64,000 nt of DNA from Neocallimastix lanati (nom. inval.) (Eukaryota; Neocallimastigomycota; Neocallimastigomycetes; Neocallimastigales; Neocallimastigaceae): assembly GCA_016946835.1 (NCBI GenBank), contig JACVTC010000053.1, positions 1,033,252 to 1,097,251 of the forward strand. The letters run 5' to 3'. Both the position numbers and the translations under genes were made by a program. A model generated the notes under the pieces. That model did no database searches. It had not been told where the DNA came from and saw nothing but the letters and a program-made list of their open reading frames with translations. This document shows positions 51,048 to 61,306 of this stretch, piece after piece. Position 1 is the stretch's first letter. Every line of letters begins with the position of its first letter.

Positions 51048-51994
51048 CGTTTATTGTTTCTAATTTCCTTCCTATTTTTCTCAACAATTGCTCTCAACTT
51101 TGGGCAATTGTTTTGATAATGACCTGGTTCTTTACAGAAATAACAAGCCTTTATTGTTAAACTTCTCATTTTTCTTGTTAATTCCTCTATGTCATTATCT
51201 TCTTTAGGTTTAATATTAACTTTTTGTTCTAACTTATTTTTAATAGGAGGATATAAATTAACTCTATTACTAAAAGAAGATGTATTTGCAGAAGGTGAAG
51301 GGGTAGAAGGATGTCTTCTTTGATTACTACCCATATAATTTAACCTATCTGCTTTTTCAGCAATTTTAAAGGCTTTTGACAGAGAAATGTTATCAAATAA
51401 GGTTAGACGTTTCCAGGCTTCAACATTGTTTTCAATGGAGTCTGTGTAATCTAAAACACTTATCTGACTTCTTTTCTTTTTATTTAATTTTAAATATAAA
51501 GTTTTATACTTAATATTAAAATCTTTGATTCTTTCATTTCTCTTAATTCTTAGAGCACGTAGCTCTCTTAATAAATTATTTTGATCCTCCCTAATGCCAT
51601 AAAATTCTTCTATAGCTTTTACAATTCTATTAAGGGAAGGATAAGCCTTATTCTTTTTATCAATTTCTTTATCTTCTTCATTATCATCATCCTCATCTTC
51701 ATCATTAATATCCTTATAATTATCATCATCATCATCATCATTATCATCATCATCATCATCATCACTATCATCATCTTTATTATTATCATCCATTAATTCT
51801 TGGATGACTTTCCTGGTTTCACCAATTGAGGTTAAAACACAGGCATAAAATATAATCTTGGAGTCTTCAACATGTTCAAGCTTTATCCAAAGCTCTAAAT
51901 CAGACTTCCAAGTTTTAACATCTAAATTTTCTTTGGATATTTTTTCAATATCCTTAAGTTCTTTTTTTAAATCTTTAAAATTAATTGTACTCAT
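51038..51994 (-). CDS. gypsy 1 Gag (capsid-nucleocapsid)
   Basis: A 318-aa protein from the ATG at 51994. The frame is open further upstream only through a poly-T/Lys-Phe stretch, and the second gypsy Gag also starts MST. It has an N-terminal helical capsid-like part (FKDLKKELKDIEKISKENLD), an Asp/Glu-rich acidic run (about residues 85-115), a basic region and one CCHC zinc knuckle CYFCKEPGHYQNNC near the end. It ends at TGA 51038, overlapping the pol frame by four bases at the frameshift site. Gag forms the virus-like particle and packages element RNA. Confidence 0.9.
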   Translation of the reverse strand: MSTINFKDLKKELKDIEKISKENLDVKTWKSDLELWIKLEHVEDSKIIFYACVLTSIGETRKVIQELMDDNNKDDDSDDDDDDDNDDDDDDNYKDINDEDEDDDNEEDKEIDKKNKAYPSLNRIVKAIEEFYGIREDQNNLLRELRALRIKRNERIKDFNIKYKTLYLKLNKKKRSQISVLDYTDSIENNVEAWKRLTLFDNISLSKAFKIAEKADRLNYMGSNQRRHPSTPSPSANTSSFSNRVNLYPPIKNKLEQKVNIKPKEDNDIEELTRKMRSLTIKACYFCKEPGHYQNNCPKLRAIVEKNRKEIRNNKRLN

Positions 51995-52375
51995 TTTAAA
52001 AAAAAAAAAAAACACACTTTTAAAAAAAAATAAAATAAAAAAAAAATTGTTTTATTAATTATTTAATTGCTATATTTTTATTTATTTATTTATTTATTTA
52101 CAATTAAAATTATATATTTAAGTAATTTATATCTCTAGTGAGACGTTTCCGGCTAGTGTATATTTAATTTTGCTATATACACCCGTACTCCCCCTCCTGG
52201 ACACTAGAATAAATATAAATTAATAAACTAGTTGGAGTGTTCACTATTCTTTCAAGCTAATAACCCCTTTCGTTTATCTTTACTTAAATAAAAAAAATAT
52301 ATACAATTATTTACAAAAAAAATTTTTTTTTTTTTTTAATATAGCAATTAAAAATATTTAAAAACACAAAAATTA

Positions 52376-52437
<62 letters not shown>

Positions 52438-52619
52438 TTATTTATTTGTTATCGGTTATTATTACAATATTTACAATTACAATTACAATTACAATTATTA
52501 TTAAGTTTATATAATTACAACTTAAAAAAAACAAATAAACTTAATTAAAAACAAGGTAAATTAACAAACCTAATACAACTTGAAAAACCGCTATCTATTA
52601 CAACTGCCGACCACGCAGA

Positions 52620-52896
52620 GGGACCTTAGTATTTCGGTATACTAAGTGAATTTGCCTGAGTCAAGTGGAGGAGCACCCAAACCGTGTTGAACGTATAATG
52701 GGTGATCTATAGGGTAATTTCTGCTTCCCAACAGTATTTACCGCTATATCTAATCGGGGTTCGATTAGTTCGTAACCGGCCCCTCTCCAAACACCTGATT
52801 AAACCACTCGCAATTATAGAATTATCTATAACTGCTTAGTACGCAGTAAACTCAGTATATAGTTTTATTTGGAGCACGCGAAGACCAAATAAAACT
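52620..52896. other. array of perfect hairpins in the gypsy 1 leader
   Basis: Consecutive inverted repeats: CTTAGTAT/ATACTAAG (52625-52646), CTAATCG/CGATTAG (52750-52768), TTATAGA/TCTATAA (about 52814-52831), ACTGC/GCAGT (about 52831-52847) and a perfect 12-bp stem AGTTTTATTTGG/CCAAATAAAACT around a GC-rich loop (52861-52896). All arms are perfect. Confidence 0.85.
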
Positions 52897-53035
52897 GATG
52901 TTAATTTTTATTACTACCACAACAACAACAATCACAACAACAACACCAACCACAACAACAACACCAACCACAACAACAACACAAAAACCGATAACAATAA
53001 AAAAAAATTTTGATGATGATGATTGTAAAAGTGTG

Positions 53036-53097
<62 letters not shown>

Positions 53098-53189
53098 TAA
53101 TTTAATTTAATTTAATTCTATTAAATTTAATTTAAAAAAAATTATTCTCATAATTCCAAAAAAAAAAATAAGTCCTAGTAGTTCCAATT

Positions 53190-53968
53190 TCCTTCTTGGT
53201 CTTATCCTTCTTGGTCTTCTTCTTGGTCTTATCCTTCTTGGTCTTCTTCTTGGTCTTCTTCTTGGTCTTCTTCTTGGTCTTCTTCTTGGTCTTCTTCTTG
53301 GTCTTCTTCTTGGTCTTCTTCTTGGTCTTATCCTTCTTGGTCTTCTTCTTGGTCTTCTTCTTGGTCTTCTTCTTGGTCTTCTTCTTGGTCTTCTTCTTGG
53401 TCTTATCCTTCTTGGTCTTCTTCTTGGTCTTATCCTTCTTGGTCTTCTTCTTGGTCTTCTTCTTGGTCTTCTTCTTGGTCTTCTTCTTGGTCTTCTTCTT
53501 GGTCTTCTTCTTGGTCTTCTTCTTGGTTTCTTCTTGGTTTTCTTCTTGGTCTTCTTCTTGGTCTTCTTCTTGGTCTTATCCTTCTTGGTCTTCTTCTTGG
53601 TCTTCTTCTTGGTCTTCTTCTTGGTCTTCTTCTTGGTCTTCTTCTTGGTCTTCTTCTTGGTCTTCTTCTTGGTCTTATCCTTCTTGGTCTTCTTCTTGGT
53701 CTTCTTCTTGGTCTTCTTCTTGGTCTTCTTCTTGGTCTTCTTCTTGGTCTTCTTCTTGGTCTTCTTCTTGGTTTTCTTCTTGGTCTTCTTCTTGGTTTTC
53801 TTCTTGGTCTTCTTCTTGGTTTTCTTCTTGGTCTTCTTCTTGGTCTTCTTCTTGGTTTTCTTCTTGGTCTTCTTCTTGGTTTTCTTCTTGGTCTTCTTTT
53901 TCTTGGTCTTCTTCCACTTGGTTTTCTTCTTGGTCTACTTCTTTTTCTTGGTCTTCTTCCACTTGGTC

Positions 53969-54000
<32 letters not shown>

Positions 54001-54032
54001 CTTCTTCTTCTTCTTCTTCTTCTTCTTCTTCT
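53190..54032. repeat. 12-bp minisatellite next to the gypsy 1 primer site
   Basis: About 60 or more units of TTCTTCTTGGTC (+ strand), with occasional TTATCC and TTTTC variants, grading into (CTT)n at 53970-54030, which abuts the primer-binding site. It yields spurious Ser-Trp-Ser, Phe-Leu-Val and Glu-Asp-Gln ORFs in several frames. Confidence 0.95.
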
Positions 54033-54050
54033 TCCCCGATATCTCCACCA
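54033..54050 (-). promoter_or_regulatory. gypsy 1 primer-binding site
   Basis: The + strand reads TCCCCGATATCTCCACCA, exactly the shape of a tRNA 3' end (acceptor strand, discriminator A, CCA), 4 bases from the LTR. On the - strand it is the site to which the primer tRNA would anneal. An identical 18-mer is at 62307-62324. The implied tRNA would begin GGAGATA; I cannot assign the isotype. Confidence 0.8.
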
Positions 54051-54054
54051 ATTT

Positions 54055-55082
54055 TGGTAGACTCGGGGTTGACACTTAGATATTTAAAATCAAGCAGGGG
54101 GGGACGGGTATTACCCTGCTTTGATTTTAAATAAAAAAAAAAAATAATAATTTTTTTTTTTAAAAGTTATTTATTTATTTTTTTTTTATTAATATAAAAT
54201 TTTTTATTTAAAGTACACATATTTAATTTTTAAGAAATTGTTACAATATTTATATTTTTTTATAAATTTAAAGTATAATTAATTGTTTATAATTTAAGTA
54301 ATTTTATAGAATTATTGAATTAATTTTATATCAATAATTCATTTTTGTTTTAATTTTTATAAATATAATAATATAATATTCAAATATAATTTAATTAAAA
54401 ATAATTATAAAATAAATATATAGAAAATAGTTTTTACTATTTTCTTTGATATTTTTAAGTTAAATAAATTGTTTTTAAAGATTAATATAATAAATTTAAT
54501 AATCTTTAATTATTTTAAATAATACTTGTAATTATTTTCAGAATAAAATAAAATTTTTATAATATTTAATTAATAAATTTGATAATATTTAAATAATAAT
54601 TTTTATAATAAGTAAAAATTTTTAATAATAATTTTTAATAATAAATTTAATTAATAATCTTAATAATTTTATAATAATATTTAATAGTTATAATAAATAA
54701 ATTTTTATAATAATATTTAATAATTTTAATAATTTTATAATATTAATAATTTATAATAATTTTTAGAATAATATTTAATTAATAATTTTAATAATTTTAT
54801 AATAATTTTTATAATAATATTTAATTAATATTTTTAATAATTTAGTATCTTAAAAGTATAATTTTAATATTTACAATTGTATTTTAATATATACATATAT
54901 TTAATAATATAACAATAAAGTGATTAATTAAAATTTATTTACATTATTTACAAATTAAAATTAATTTATATCAAAATAAATTAAATTTACAATGAGGTTT
55001 AGGTTATGAAGAATATAGGAAAGTACAATTTAGTAAAGAATTATTAATAATAAAATAAAGGTTATTAATTCATTCTTTATCA
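54055..55082 (-). repeat. gypsy 1 LTR (5' LTR)
   Basis: 1028 bp, the same length as 45941-46968 and matching it wherever compared, including the homopolymer lengths I checked. Promoter and start site are expected inside but are not definable in such AT-rich sequence. Confidence 0.93.
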
Positions 55083-55086
55083 AAAA

Positions 55087-55390
55087 TGTTAAGGTTTTAG
55101 AGAATTAAATAAAAATAAAGTAAGGAAACACAAATTTTATTTATTTATTTATTATTTTTATTTATAAATTTATTTGATTTTATTTGATGATATTTAAAAA
55201 TTAGTAGCAAAATTTACAACTATTTATACTTTTTTTTCAAGGCATAAAAGTTGTTCTTGCCACTAAATTACATTTTATTATTATTTTTCTTTTTATATAT
55301 AAAAACTATTAAATTTAAATTGATTTTTATAATCAATTATATAAAATTTAATTATAACAATATAAATAAAATACATTTATAATATTAATA

Positions 55391-55451
<61 letters not shown>

Positions 55452-55938
55452 CTATCTAAAATATTACTAATAAGAATTTATTTAATTGGCTAAAATTTTT
55501 ATTACAATCTGTTAAAATATTCAAATAAAAATAAAAATACTATTCTAATATAAAGGTTTTTAATAAAATAAAATATTTTTCAATATAAAATAAAACATTT
55601 CGATATAAAATTTTATAATAAAAGTTAAAATATAATATATAAATTTTTAATTATCAATATATAAAAATATTATTAATACAAATTTTCATTATTAATATAA
55701 AAATAAAAAAATAAGATTTATTATTAATATTGTTAATATAAGTTTTAAATATATAAAAATATTACTATTAATATAAGATTTAATATAAAAATTATAAAGT
55801 TTAATATAATTTTTGATCTAATTTTTAATCTTTGAATTTAAAAATTTATTAAAGTACAAAAATAATAATGTACACATAATGTATTAGAAATAAATCGTAG
55901 ATTTAATTAAGAATGCATTATTTAGTACATTCTTATCA
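55087..55938 (-). repeat. gypsy 2 LTR (3' LTR)
   Basis: Starts TGTTAAGG and ends CTTATCA; 852 bp with an internal T-run of 54. Compared with the other copy I see only homopolymer-length differences. Confidence 0.93.
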
Positions 55939-55956
55939 AGATGCCCCGACGAAGAC

Positions 55957-58900
55957 TCAAGCTTCTCTGTAAGCGGAGTTAAACTTTACTAAATTTTTAA
56001 AATGAACATTCCTATCGAGTTGTTTCCCAGTTTTCTGATCGATTAAGGTTGCCGTGTTGAATTGAATTTTTAAAATTTTAAATGGTCCATTGTAATATGG
56101 TTCTAGCTTAGTGCGGCTAAAGTTTCTAACAAGAACAAGATCACCAGCTTTTAATTCTTTTCCTTTTTTCATACTTATTTGTTCTTCTCGTCTTGTTGCC
56201 CAATACTTGTTAGCATTCTTCACATTTTCGCATGCTTCTCTAGTCCATTGATAATGACGAACAAATTTTTCCATTAAAATTTTATCATATGATTTACCTG
56301 CATTTTCAATTGTTCTTATGGCTATATCATAAGGCTGTTGGTCTTCTCTTCCATATACTAATTCAAAACTAGAATGTCCAGTAGCTGTATTTTTGGTAGT
56401 TCGAAGTGCCCATAAAGCAGAAGGTAAAACTTCATCCCAATCTTGATTTTTCCTTCCTAATAAACGGAGTAATTTTCCAATTTCTTTATTTCGATTTTCA
56501 GTAAGGCCATTTGATTCAGGGTGGTAAGTAGCTACAAATTTAACATATACATCATAAAGATCAAGAAAGATTTTAGTCATATCAGAAGTGAATTGGACTC
56601 CATTATCAGTAGTAATAACTTGAGGTACACCATGTCTTGCAAAAACGTTTATTAAAAATTTAATTATATCAGAGGAAGTTATGTTTTCAGTGGGTTCGGC
56701 TTCAACCCATTTGGTAAAGTAATCAACAGTTACTATAATATATTGATTATTATTTCTTGTTTTTGGTAACGGTCCTATAATATCTAATCCTAAATGCACA
56801 AAGGGACCCTCCACTTTAGTTGGATGGTTTTCGGTTGGTTCTGGATATGGTTGAGGACGATTTAACTGGCATTTTTCACAATTACTAACAATTCTTTTGA
56901 TATCTTTAATCATATGATTCCAATAAAAGTTTTTCTTAAGTCTTTGATATGTTTTGTAATATCCTTCGTGGCCAATATTATGAGCTTCTAAAATTAATTT
57001 AAACCTTTCATTTTCGTCCGTTATTAATTTTCTATAATTTCCATTGTCGATAAAATAATCTTCACCATCAATAACAGTAAACTTTTCATTAATAAATTCC
57101 TTTATAACTTTAGATAATAATTCTTCATTATTTCCATTAGTAATTTTTGTTAATAATATCTTTCTCTCTTCCTTACTTTTCATTCTTGAAAGAGCATCAG
57201 CTAACACATTCTTTTTGCCTGATTCATATTTTATATTAATTCCGAGCATACTAGCGGTTAGACACCATCTTGTTTGCCTTGCATTCAAAGGTTCTTTATT
57301 CTTAAATAAACCAACTAATGGTTTATGATCTGTGTAAATAGTTGTAGGTAATGGATTTCCTTCAATATAAGATTTAAATTTAGTCATACAGTAAAACAAA
57401 GCGGTTCCTTCTAAATCGGTAATACCATAATTCTTTTCAGCTTTCTTTAAACTTCTACTTATAAAGTGTATTGGATGCTCCTTACCGGTTTCTTCTTCTT
57501 TTTGTAAAAGAACTCCACCAATTCCATTATACGAAGCATCAGTTCTAATGATAAAAGGTTTGTCAAATGACGGAAATTTTAGAATAGGTGCATTGATTAA
57601 TTTTTCTTTTAGGAGTTCAAAGCTTTCTTGTTGTTCTTTATTCCATTCATATTTGGTATTCTTTTTCAATAATTTACATAAAGGTGAGGTAATTTGAGCA
57701 TATTTAGGAATAAAATCACGATAATATCCCACTGCTCCTAAAAATGATCTTAATTCATGAAGTGATGAAGGGGCTTCCCACTTCTTAATAGCTGTTATCT
57801 TACTTTCCATGGGACTTAATCCTTTAGTAGTAAGTTTGTGACCTAATACATCAACTTCAGTTTGAAGAAAATGGCACTTTTCAATATTAATTTTTAACTT
57901 GTTTTCTTTAAATACTTCTAATACTTGTTTAATATGAATTAAATGTTCTTCGATACTTTTTGAATAGATCAAAACATCATCAATAAATACATAAACAAAT
58001 TCACCAATAAAAGGGAATAAAATTTTATTCATTTCTCTTTGGAAGGTTGAGGGAGCTCCAGTAAGTCCAAAAGGCATAACCTTAAATTGATAATTTCCAA
58101 ACTTAGTAGTGAAAGTGGTTACTTCAACGCTTTCTTCATCCATTAAGATTTGGTGAAAACCAGAAAATAAATCAAGAGTTGTAAATATTTTAGCTCCTCC
58201 GAGACTATCAAAAATTTCATCTATATATGGAACTGAATAAGAATCTTTTTCTGTCATATCATTGACTTTTCGGTAGTCAATGCACAAGCGCCACTTTCCA
58301 TTGTGTTTTAGAATGAGTACTACTGGAGATGACCATTCTGAACAGGATGGTTCTATCAATCCTTTCTTAATAAGCTTTGTAAGTTCTTCTTTTAAGATAT
58401 CTGATTTTAATTTAGTTAACCTATAACTTCTTAATTTTACTGGCTTTGCATTTGCTTTCAAACGGATCTTATGTGGTGAAAGTTTAGAAGGAGTTAGTTC
58501 TTCTGTTGAAGTGGCAACTATGTCAATCATTTCTTTGAGAATTTTAATAATTTGTTCTTTATAATCTTTATTTAAGGTACTTAAAAATTCATCACTCTCA
58601 ATAAATTCCATTGGAGTTAATTCCTTTATAATTTCCTTTTCATTATTCGTTTCTTCAACTTTTCTAATAGTGCAGATTATACTTTCTTCATCATAATATT
58701 GATTATTTATTTTAGCTATTTCTTCGTATTCACTTTCTGACAAAAGTTTACATAGACTGTTTAAGGTTGGATGAATAAATAAACAATGATCGATTTGAGT
58801 TTTAAAGTTTATTAACATATCATAAAATGAGTCTTCTTTCTCAATAATTCTAAAGTCCGCATTAAATTCATAATTATTAATTTTTACTGGTAATCGAACA

Positions 58901-59952
58901 ATAATTCCTTCCGAGTATTCTTCATCTTGTGTTGCTAGTTGGATTCTTCCACGACTTTTTCCAACTGTTTCATATTCACCAGGTAATTTATCAAAATACT
59001 GCTTAGTAACGATGCTTAGGTTACTACAAGAATCAATTAAAAGTTTTCCTAGTACTCCGTCAACACTTGCATCAACCATTGCTAAGTCTTCTTCGGCTAC
59101 TTCATTACTTTTACTTATGTAGCTATGGTCATAGTTATTTACTAATAAAGTTCGTGCTATTACATTGTCTACAGTTCCAATTATTTTAGACTTTTCTAAC
59201 TTTAAACCTTGAGTTAATTGTGAACGAATTTTAGGACATGCATTCAAGAGTTGACCTATCGTAATACTGGATTTAAGATTATTTAAATCATCCATAATAT
59301 TGTAAGGTTCTTTATTATTCATCATTTTGATATTCCTTTTTACTAATTGAGTATTTCCATTATTAGTTTCCTTAGTTTTTGTTGAAATTAATTTTTCCAA
59401 AGTATTAGTTTTATTTTGTTGATTATCTTTATTCATTTCTAGATCTTCTATTTCATTATCGATTACAAGTATATCTTCAGATTCAACTTTTTCCTTTCCT
59501 TTTGATGAATAATTGTTGTTTTCTTCTTTACTTTCTCTTACTCTTGTCATATTTCTTAATTCCTTTTCTTTTTGTTTTTCTTTGTTAATATTTGGTTGAG
59601 TTAAAATTGAAGGAAGTATTTGATTTTTATAAACTTTATTTGGTTTATTATGCAGCTCATTTTCTTTCTTCTTTCTTAAAGCAGGAGTTGCAAAAGGACG
59701 TGGATTATCTTTTAAACTTTTATGTACTTTCTTGGAATTATTTTCTTCTTTTTCGCTGTTATTATCATTCATTTTTCTTTTTACAGCATTTATAATGATA
59801 TCATCCTCACTAAAATCAGATTCTTCAGATTCTTCGTTAAAGGAATTATTATCAATTGGAGTATTCTTAGTAAAAGTATTATTTTGTAAATTATTTAATG
59901 AAGCTATTGTTTTGTCATTGGGAGTGCTTCTGCTCCCATTTAGAAGTTTAAA
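55957..59952 (-). CDS. gypsy 2 pol polyprotein (protease, RT, RNase H, integrase)
   Basis: The frame is continuously open from the slippery site (59946-59952) through the first ATG (59772) to the stop at 55957; from that ATG it is 1271 aa. Domains in order: protease (KLLIDSCSNLSIVT, again D-S-C), reverse transcriptase (VFIDDVLIYS), RNase H (TDASYNGIGG), integrase zinc site (H..H and CEKC) and catalytic region (GLDIIGPL, TTDNGVQF, NGLTENRN), then EPYYNGPFKI and the end. The basic, Asn-poor N-terminal extension matches gypsy 1 in KSLK.NP.P..TPALRK. No breaks are seen. It is about as close to gypsy 1 pol as two subfamilies of one lineage. Confidence 0.93.
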   Translation of the reverse strand, partial: FKLLNGSRSTPNDKTIASLNNLQNNTFTKNTPIDNNSFNEESEESDFSEDDIIINAVKRKMNDNNSEKEENNSKKVHKSLKDNPRPFATPALRKKKENELHNKPNKVYKNQILPSILTQPNINKEKQKEKELRNMTRVRESKEENNNYSSKGKEKVESEDILVIDNEIEDLEMNKDNQQNKTNTLEKLISTKTKETNNGNTQLVKRNIKMMNNKEPYNIMDDLNNLKSSITIGQLLNACPKIRSQLTQGLKLEKSKIIGTVDNVIARTLLVNNYDHSYISKSNEVAEEDLAMVDASVDGVLGKLLIDSCSNLSIVTKQYFDKLPGEYETVGKSRGRIQLATQDEEYSEGIIVRLPVKINNYEFNADFRIIEKEDSFYDMLINFKTQIDHCLFIHPTLNSLCKLLSESEYEEIAKINNQYYDEESIICTIRKVEETNNEKEIIKELTPMEFIESDEFLSTLNKDYKEQIIKILKEMIDIVATSTEELTPSKLSPHKIRLKANAKPVKLRSYRLTKLKSDILKEELTKLIKKGLIEPSCSEWSSPVVLILKHNGKWRLCIDYRKVNDMTEKDSYSVPYIDEIFDSLGGAKIFTTLDLFSGFHQILMDEESVEVTTFTTKFGNYQFKVMPFGLTGAPSTFQREMNKILFPFIGEFVYVFIDDVLIYSKSIEEHLIHIKQVLEVFKENKLKINIEKCHFLQTEVDVLGHKLTTKGLSPMESKITAIKKWEAPSSLHELRSFLGAVGYYRDFIPKYAQITSPLCKLLKKNTKYEWNKEQQESFELLKEKLINAPILKFPSFDKPFIIRTDASYNGIGGVLLQKEEETGKEHPIHFISRSLKKAEKNYGITDLEGTALFYCMTKFKSYIEGNPLPTTIYTDHKPLVGLFKNKEPLNARQTRWCLTASMLGINIKYESGKKNVLADALSRMKSKEERKILLTKITNGNNEELLSKVIKEFINEKFTVIDGEDYFIDNGNYRKLITDENERFKLILEAHNIGHEGYYKTYQRLKKNFYWNHMIKDIKRIVSNCEKCQLNRPQPYPEPTENHPTKVEGPFVHLGLDIIGPLPKTRNNNQYIIVTVDYFTKWVEAEPTENITSSDIIKFLINVFARHGVPQVITTDNGVQFTSDMTKIFLDLYDVYVKFVATYHPESNGLTENRNKEIGKLLRLLGRKNQDWDEVLPSALWALRTTKNTATGHSSFELVYGREDQQPYDIAIRTIENAGKSYDKILMEKFVRHYQWTREACENVKNANKYWATRREEQISMKKGKELKAGDLVLVRNFSRTKLEPYYNGPFKILKIQFNTATLIDQKTGKQLDRNVHFKNLVKFNSAYREA
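59919..59952 (-). promoter_or_regulatory. gypsy 2 -1 ribosomal frameshift signal
   Basis: Slippery heptamer T-TTA-AAC (59952-59946), 7-nt spacer containing the gag TAA, then a perfect 6-bp hairpin TGGGAG/CTCCCA with an 8-nt loop (59919-59938). The layout is the same as in gypsy 1, although the heptamer and spacer differ. Confidence 0.75.
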
Positions 59953-60846
59953 GACTTTTTGGAATATATTTCTTTTTTATTTTTTTCCATAATCTTATTT
60001 AATTGAGGGCAATAGTATGAGTAATGACCTTCTTCCTTACAGAAGAAGCAAGTTTTTAACGGATAAATTTCTCATTTTCTGGGTTGATTCTTCTATAATA
60101 TCTTGAGGTTTCAGTTTATTATTTGTTTGACTTGTTTGGAAAGTTTCGTTTCTTCTTTTAGGATAAAGTCTTGAAGTAGTACTGTTTTGATTATTTTGAT
60201 TATGCTGGGAATTATTAACATTATAGGTATTAATATTATTGTTCCTTACAGAAAGTCTATCTACTTTCTCGGCAATTTTGAAAGCTTTCTCCATACTTAT
60301 ATCATCTTTAAGGGATAATTTCTTCCAGGCTTCATAATTATTTTGAATAGAATCAATATAATCTAGTACACCAATGCGCTTTCTTCTCTTTTTATCAAGT
60401 TTAGTGTACAAAGTTCTATATCTTACATTAAAGTCTTTAATCTTTTCGTTTCTTTTAATTCGCATTGCACGAAGTTCTTTAAGAAGTAAATTTTGGTCTT
60501 CTTTAATACCGTAAAAATTTTCAAGACTTGAAATAATTTTTTCAAGAGAAGGAAATTTATCATCATCAACATTTTCTTCTTCATCATCTTCTTCTTCATC
60601 TGATGAATCATCACTTTCATCATCACTATCTTCTCCCAAATCTTCAATAACGCGTTGTACTTCACCAGAGCTGGTAAGTAAACAAGCATTAAATATTGTT
60701 TCCGGATCTGTGATACCTTGTATCTTGATCCAAAGTTTTAATTCAGTAGCCCAGGACTTTATATCTAAATTGTCCTTGCTAAGCTTCACTATGTCTCGTA
60801 ATTCTTTCTTTAATTCTTTAAAACTTAAAGTACTTTTAGTAGACAT
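59940..60846 (-). pseudogene. gypsy 2 Gag, frameshifted before the zinc knuckle
   Basis: ATG at 60846 opens a 269-aa frame (to 60037) with the capsid-like helix (FKELKKELRDIVKLSKDNLD), the acidic run and the basic region seen in gypsy 1 Gag. It then stops just where the zinc knuckle should be. The knuckle (CFFCKEEGHYSYYC) is encoded one frame over, downstream of an A-run near 60056, and that frame ends at 59940 in the correct phase for the slippery site. One extra A is therefore the only fault. It is either a sequencing error or a mutation that would leave the element without RNA packaging and without access to pol. Confidence 0.85.
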
Positions 60847-61026
60847 TTCGTTTTTAGTTAATAATTTTTTTTTTTATTATAAATTAACGAGGTTATTAAA
60901 TACGAATAAATTTGAAAGTCCAACTTTAAAAATATAATTTAACAAGTAATTTAATATCGAATCAAATTTTAAAACAATATATCTTAGTAATTTTTGAAAA
61001 TAATAATTTTATTTGCTTTCTTTAGT

Positions 61027-61306
61027 AAGTATAAGCTCGAAATCCTTATCGACAACTTAGTAGAAATTATAAAGCACGAGGTTCTTTTCGACTACTTTTT
61101 TAAGAATAATTTTAAGTTCGAAATCTTTATCGACAACTTAATAGAATAATTTTAAGTTCGAAATCTTTATCGACAATTCAATGAAATAATTTTAAGTTCG
61201 AAATCTTTATCGACAACTTAATAGAATAATTTTAAGTTCGAAATCTTTATCGACAACTTAATAGAATATTTTTCAAGCTCGAAATCTTTATCGACCACTT
61301 GAATTT
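61027..61306. repeat. tandem hairpin repeat in the gypsy 2 leader
   Basis: Six or so units of about 40 bp share the core TCGAAATCTTTATCGAC. Most are bounded by TTAAG...CTTAA, so each can fold. The last unit has TCAAG...CTTGA, changing both partners of one base pair. Confidence 0.85.

Larger units (their letters stand above)
51995..54054 (-). other. gypsy 1 untranslated leader (about 2 kb)
   Basis: It lies between the 5' LTR and gag. From the primer site inward on the - strand: a (GAA)n run, a 12-bp minisatellite, a long A-tract (T on +, 53041-53090), an ACA/CCA-rich patch, a GC-richer structured block (52590-52896), a second long A-tract (52380-52435 as T) and AT DNA before gag. No ORF of substance. 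Confidence 0.8.
45941..55082 (-). mobile_element. Ty3/gypsy element 1, near-complete
   Basis: A 9142-bp element on the - strand. It has two LTRs of exactly equal length (1028 bp), a primer-binding site, a long leader, gag, pol (protease-RT-RNase H-integrase order, diagnostic of gypsy) and a polypurine tract (AGAGGGGGCATCA on the - strand, next to the left LTR). LTR copies are identical wherever I compared them, so insertion is recent. It is flanked by A-runs (AAAAA left, AAAA right), compatible with a short target-site duplication. The ORFs look intact, so it may be active. Confidence 0.92.

Noticed and set aside
53196-54134. 312-aa ORF rich in FFLV then SSWS, and the Glu-Asp-Gln ORF on the other strand
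   Set aside because: They are translations of the 12-bp minisatellite in several frames and lie in the untranslated gypsy 1 leader.
61027-61306. CRISPR-like array
   Set aside because: Spacers are not unique, units are near-identical and adjacent, the genome is eukaryotic, and the array lies in a retrotransposon leader.
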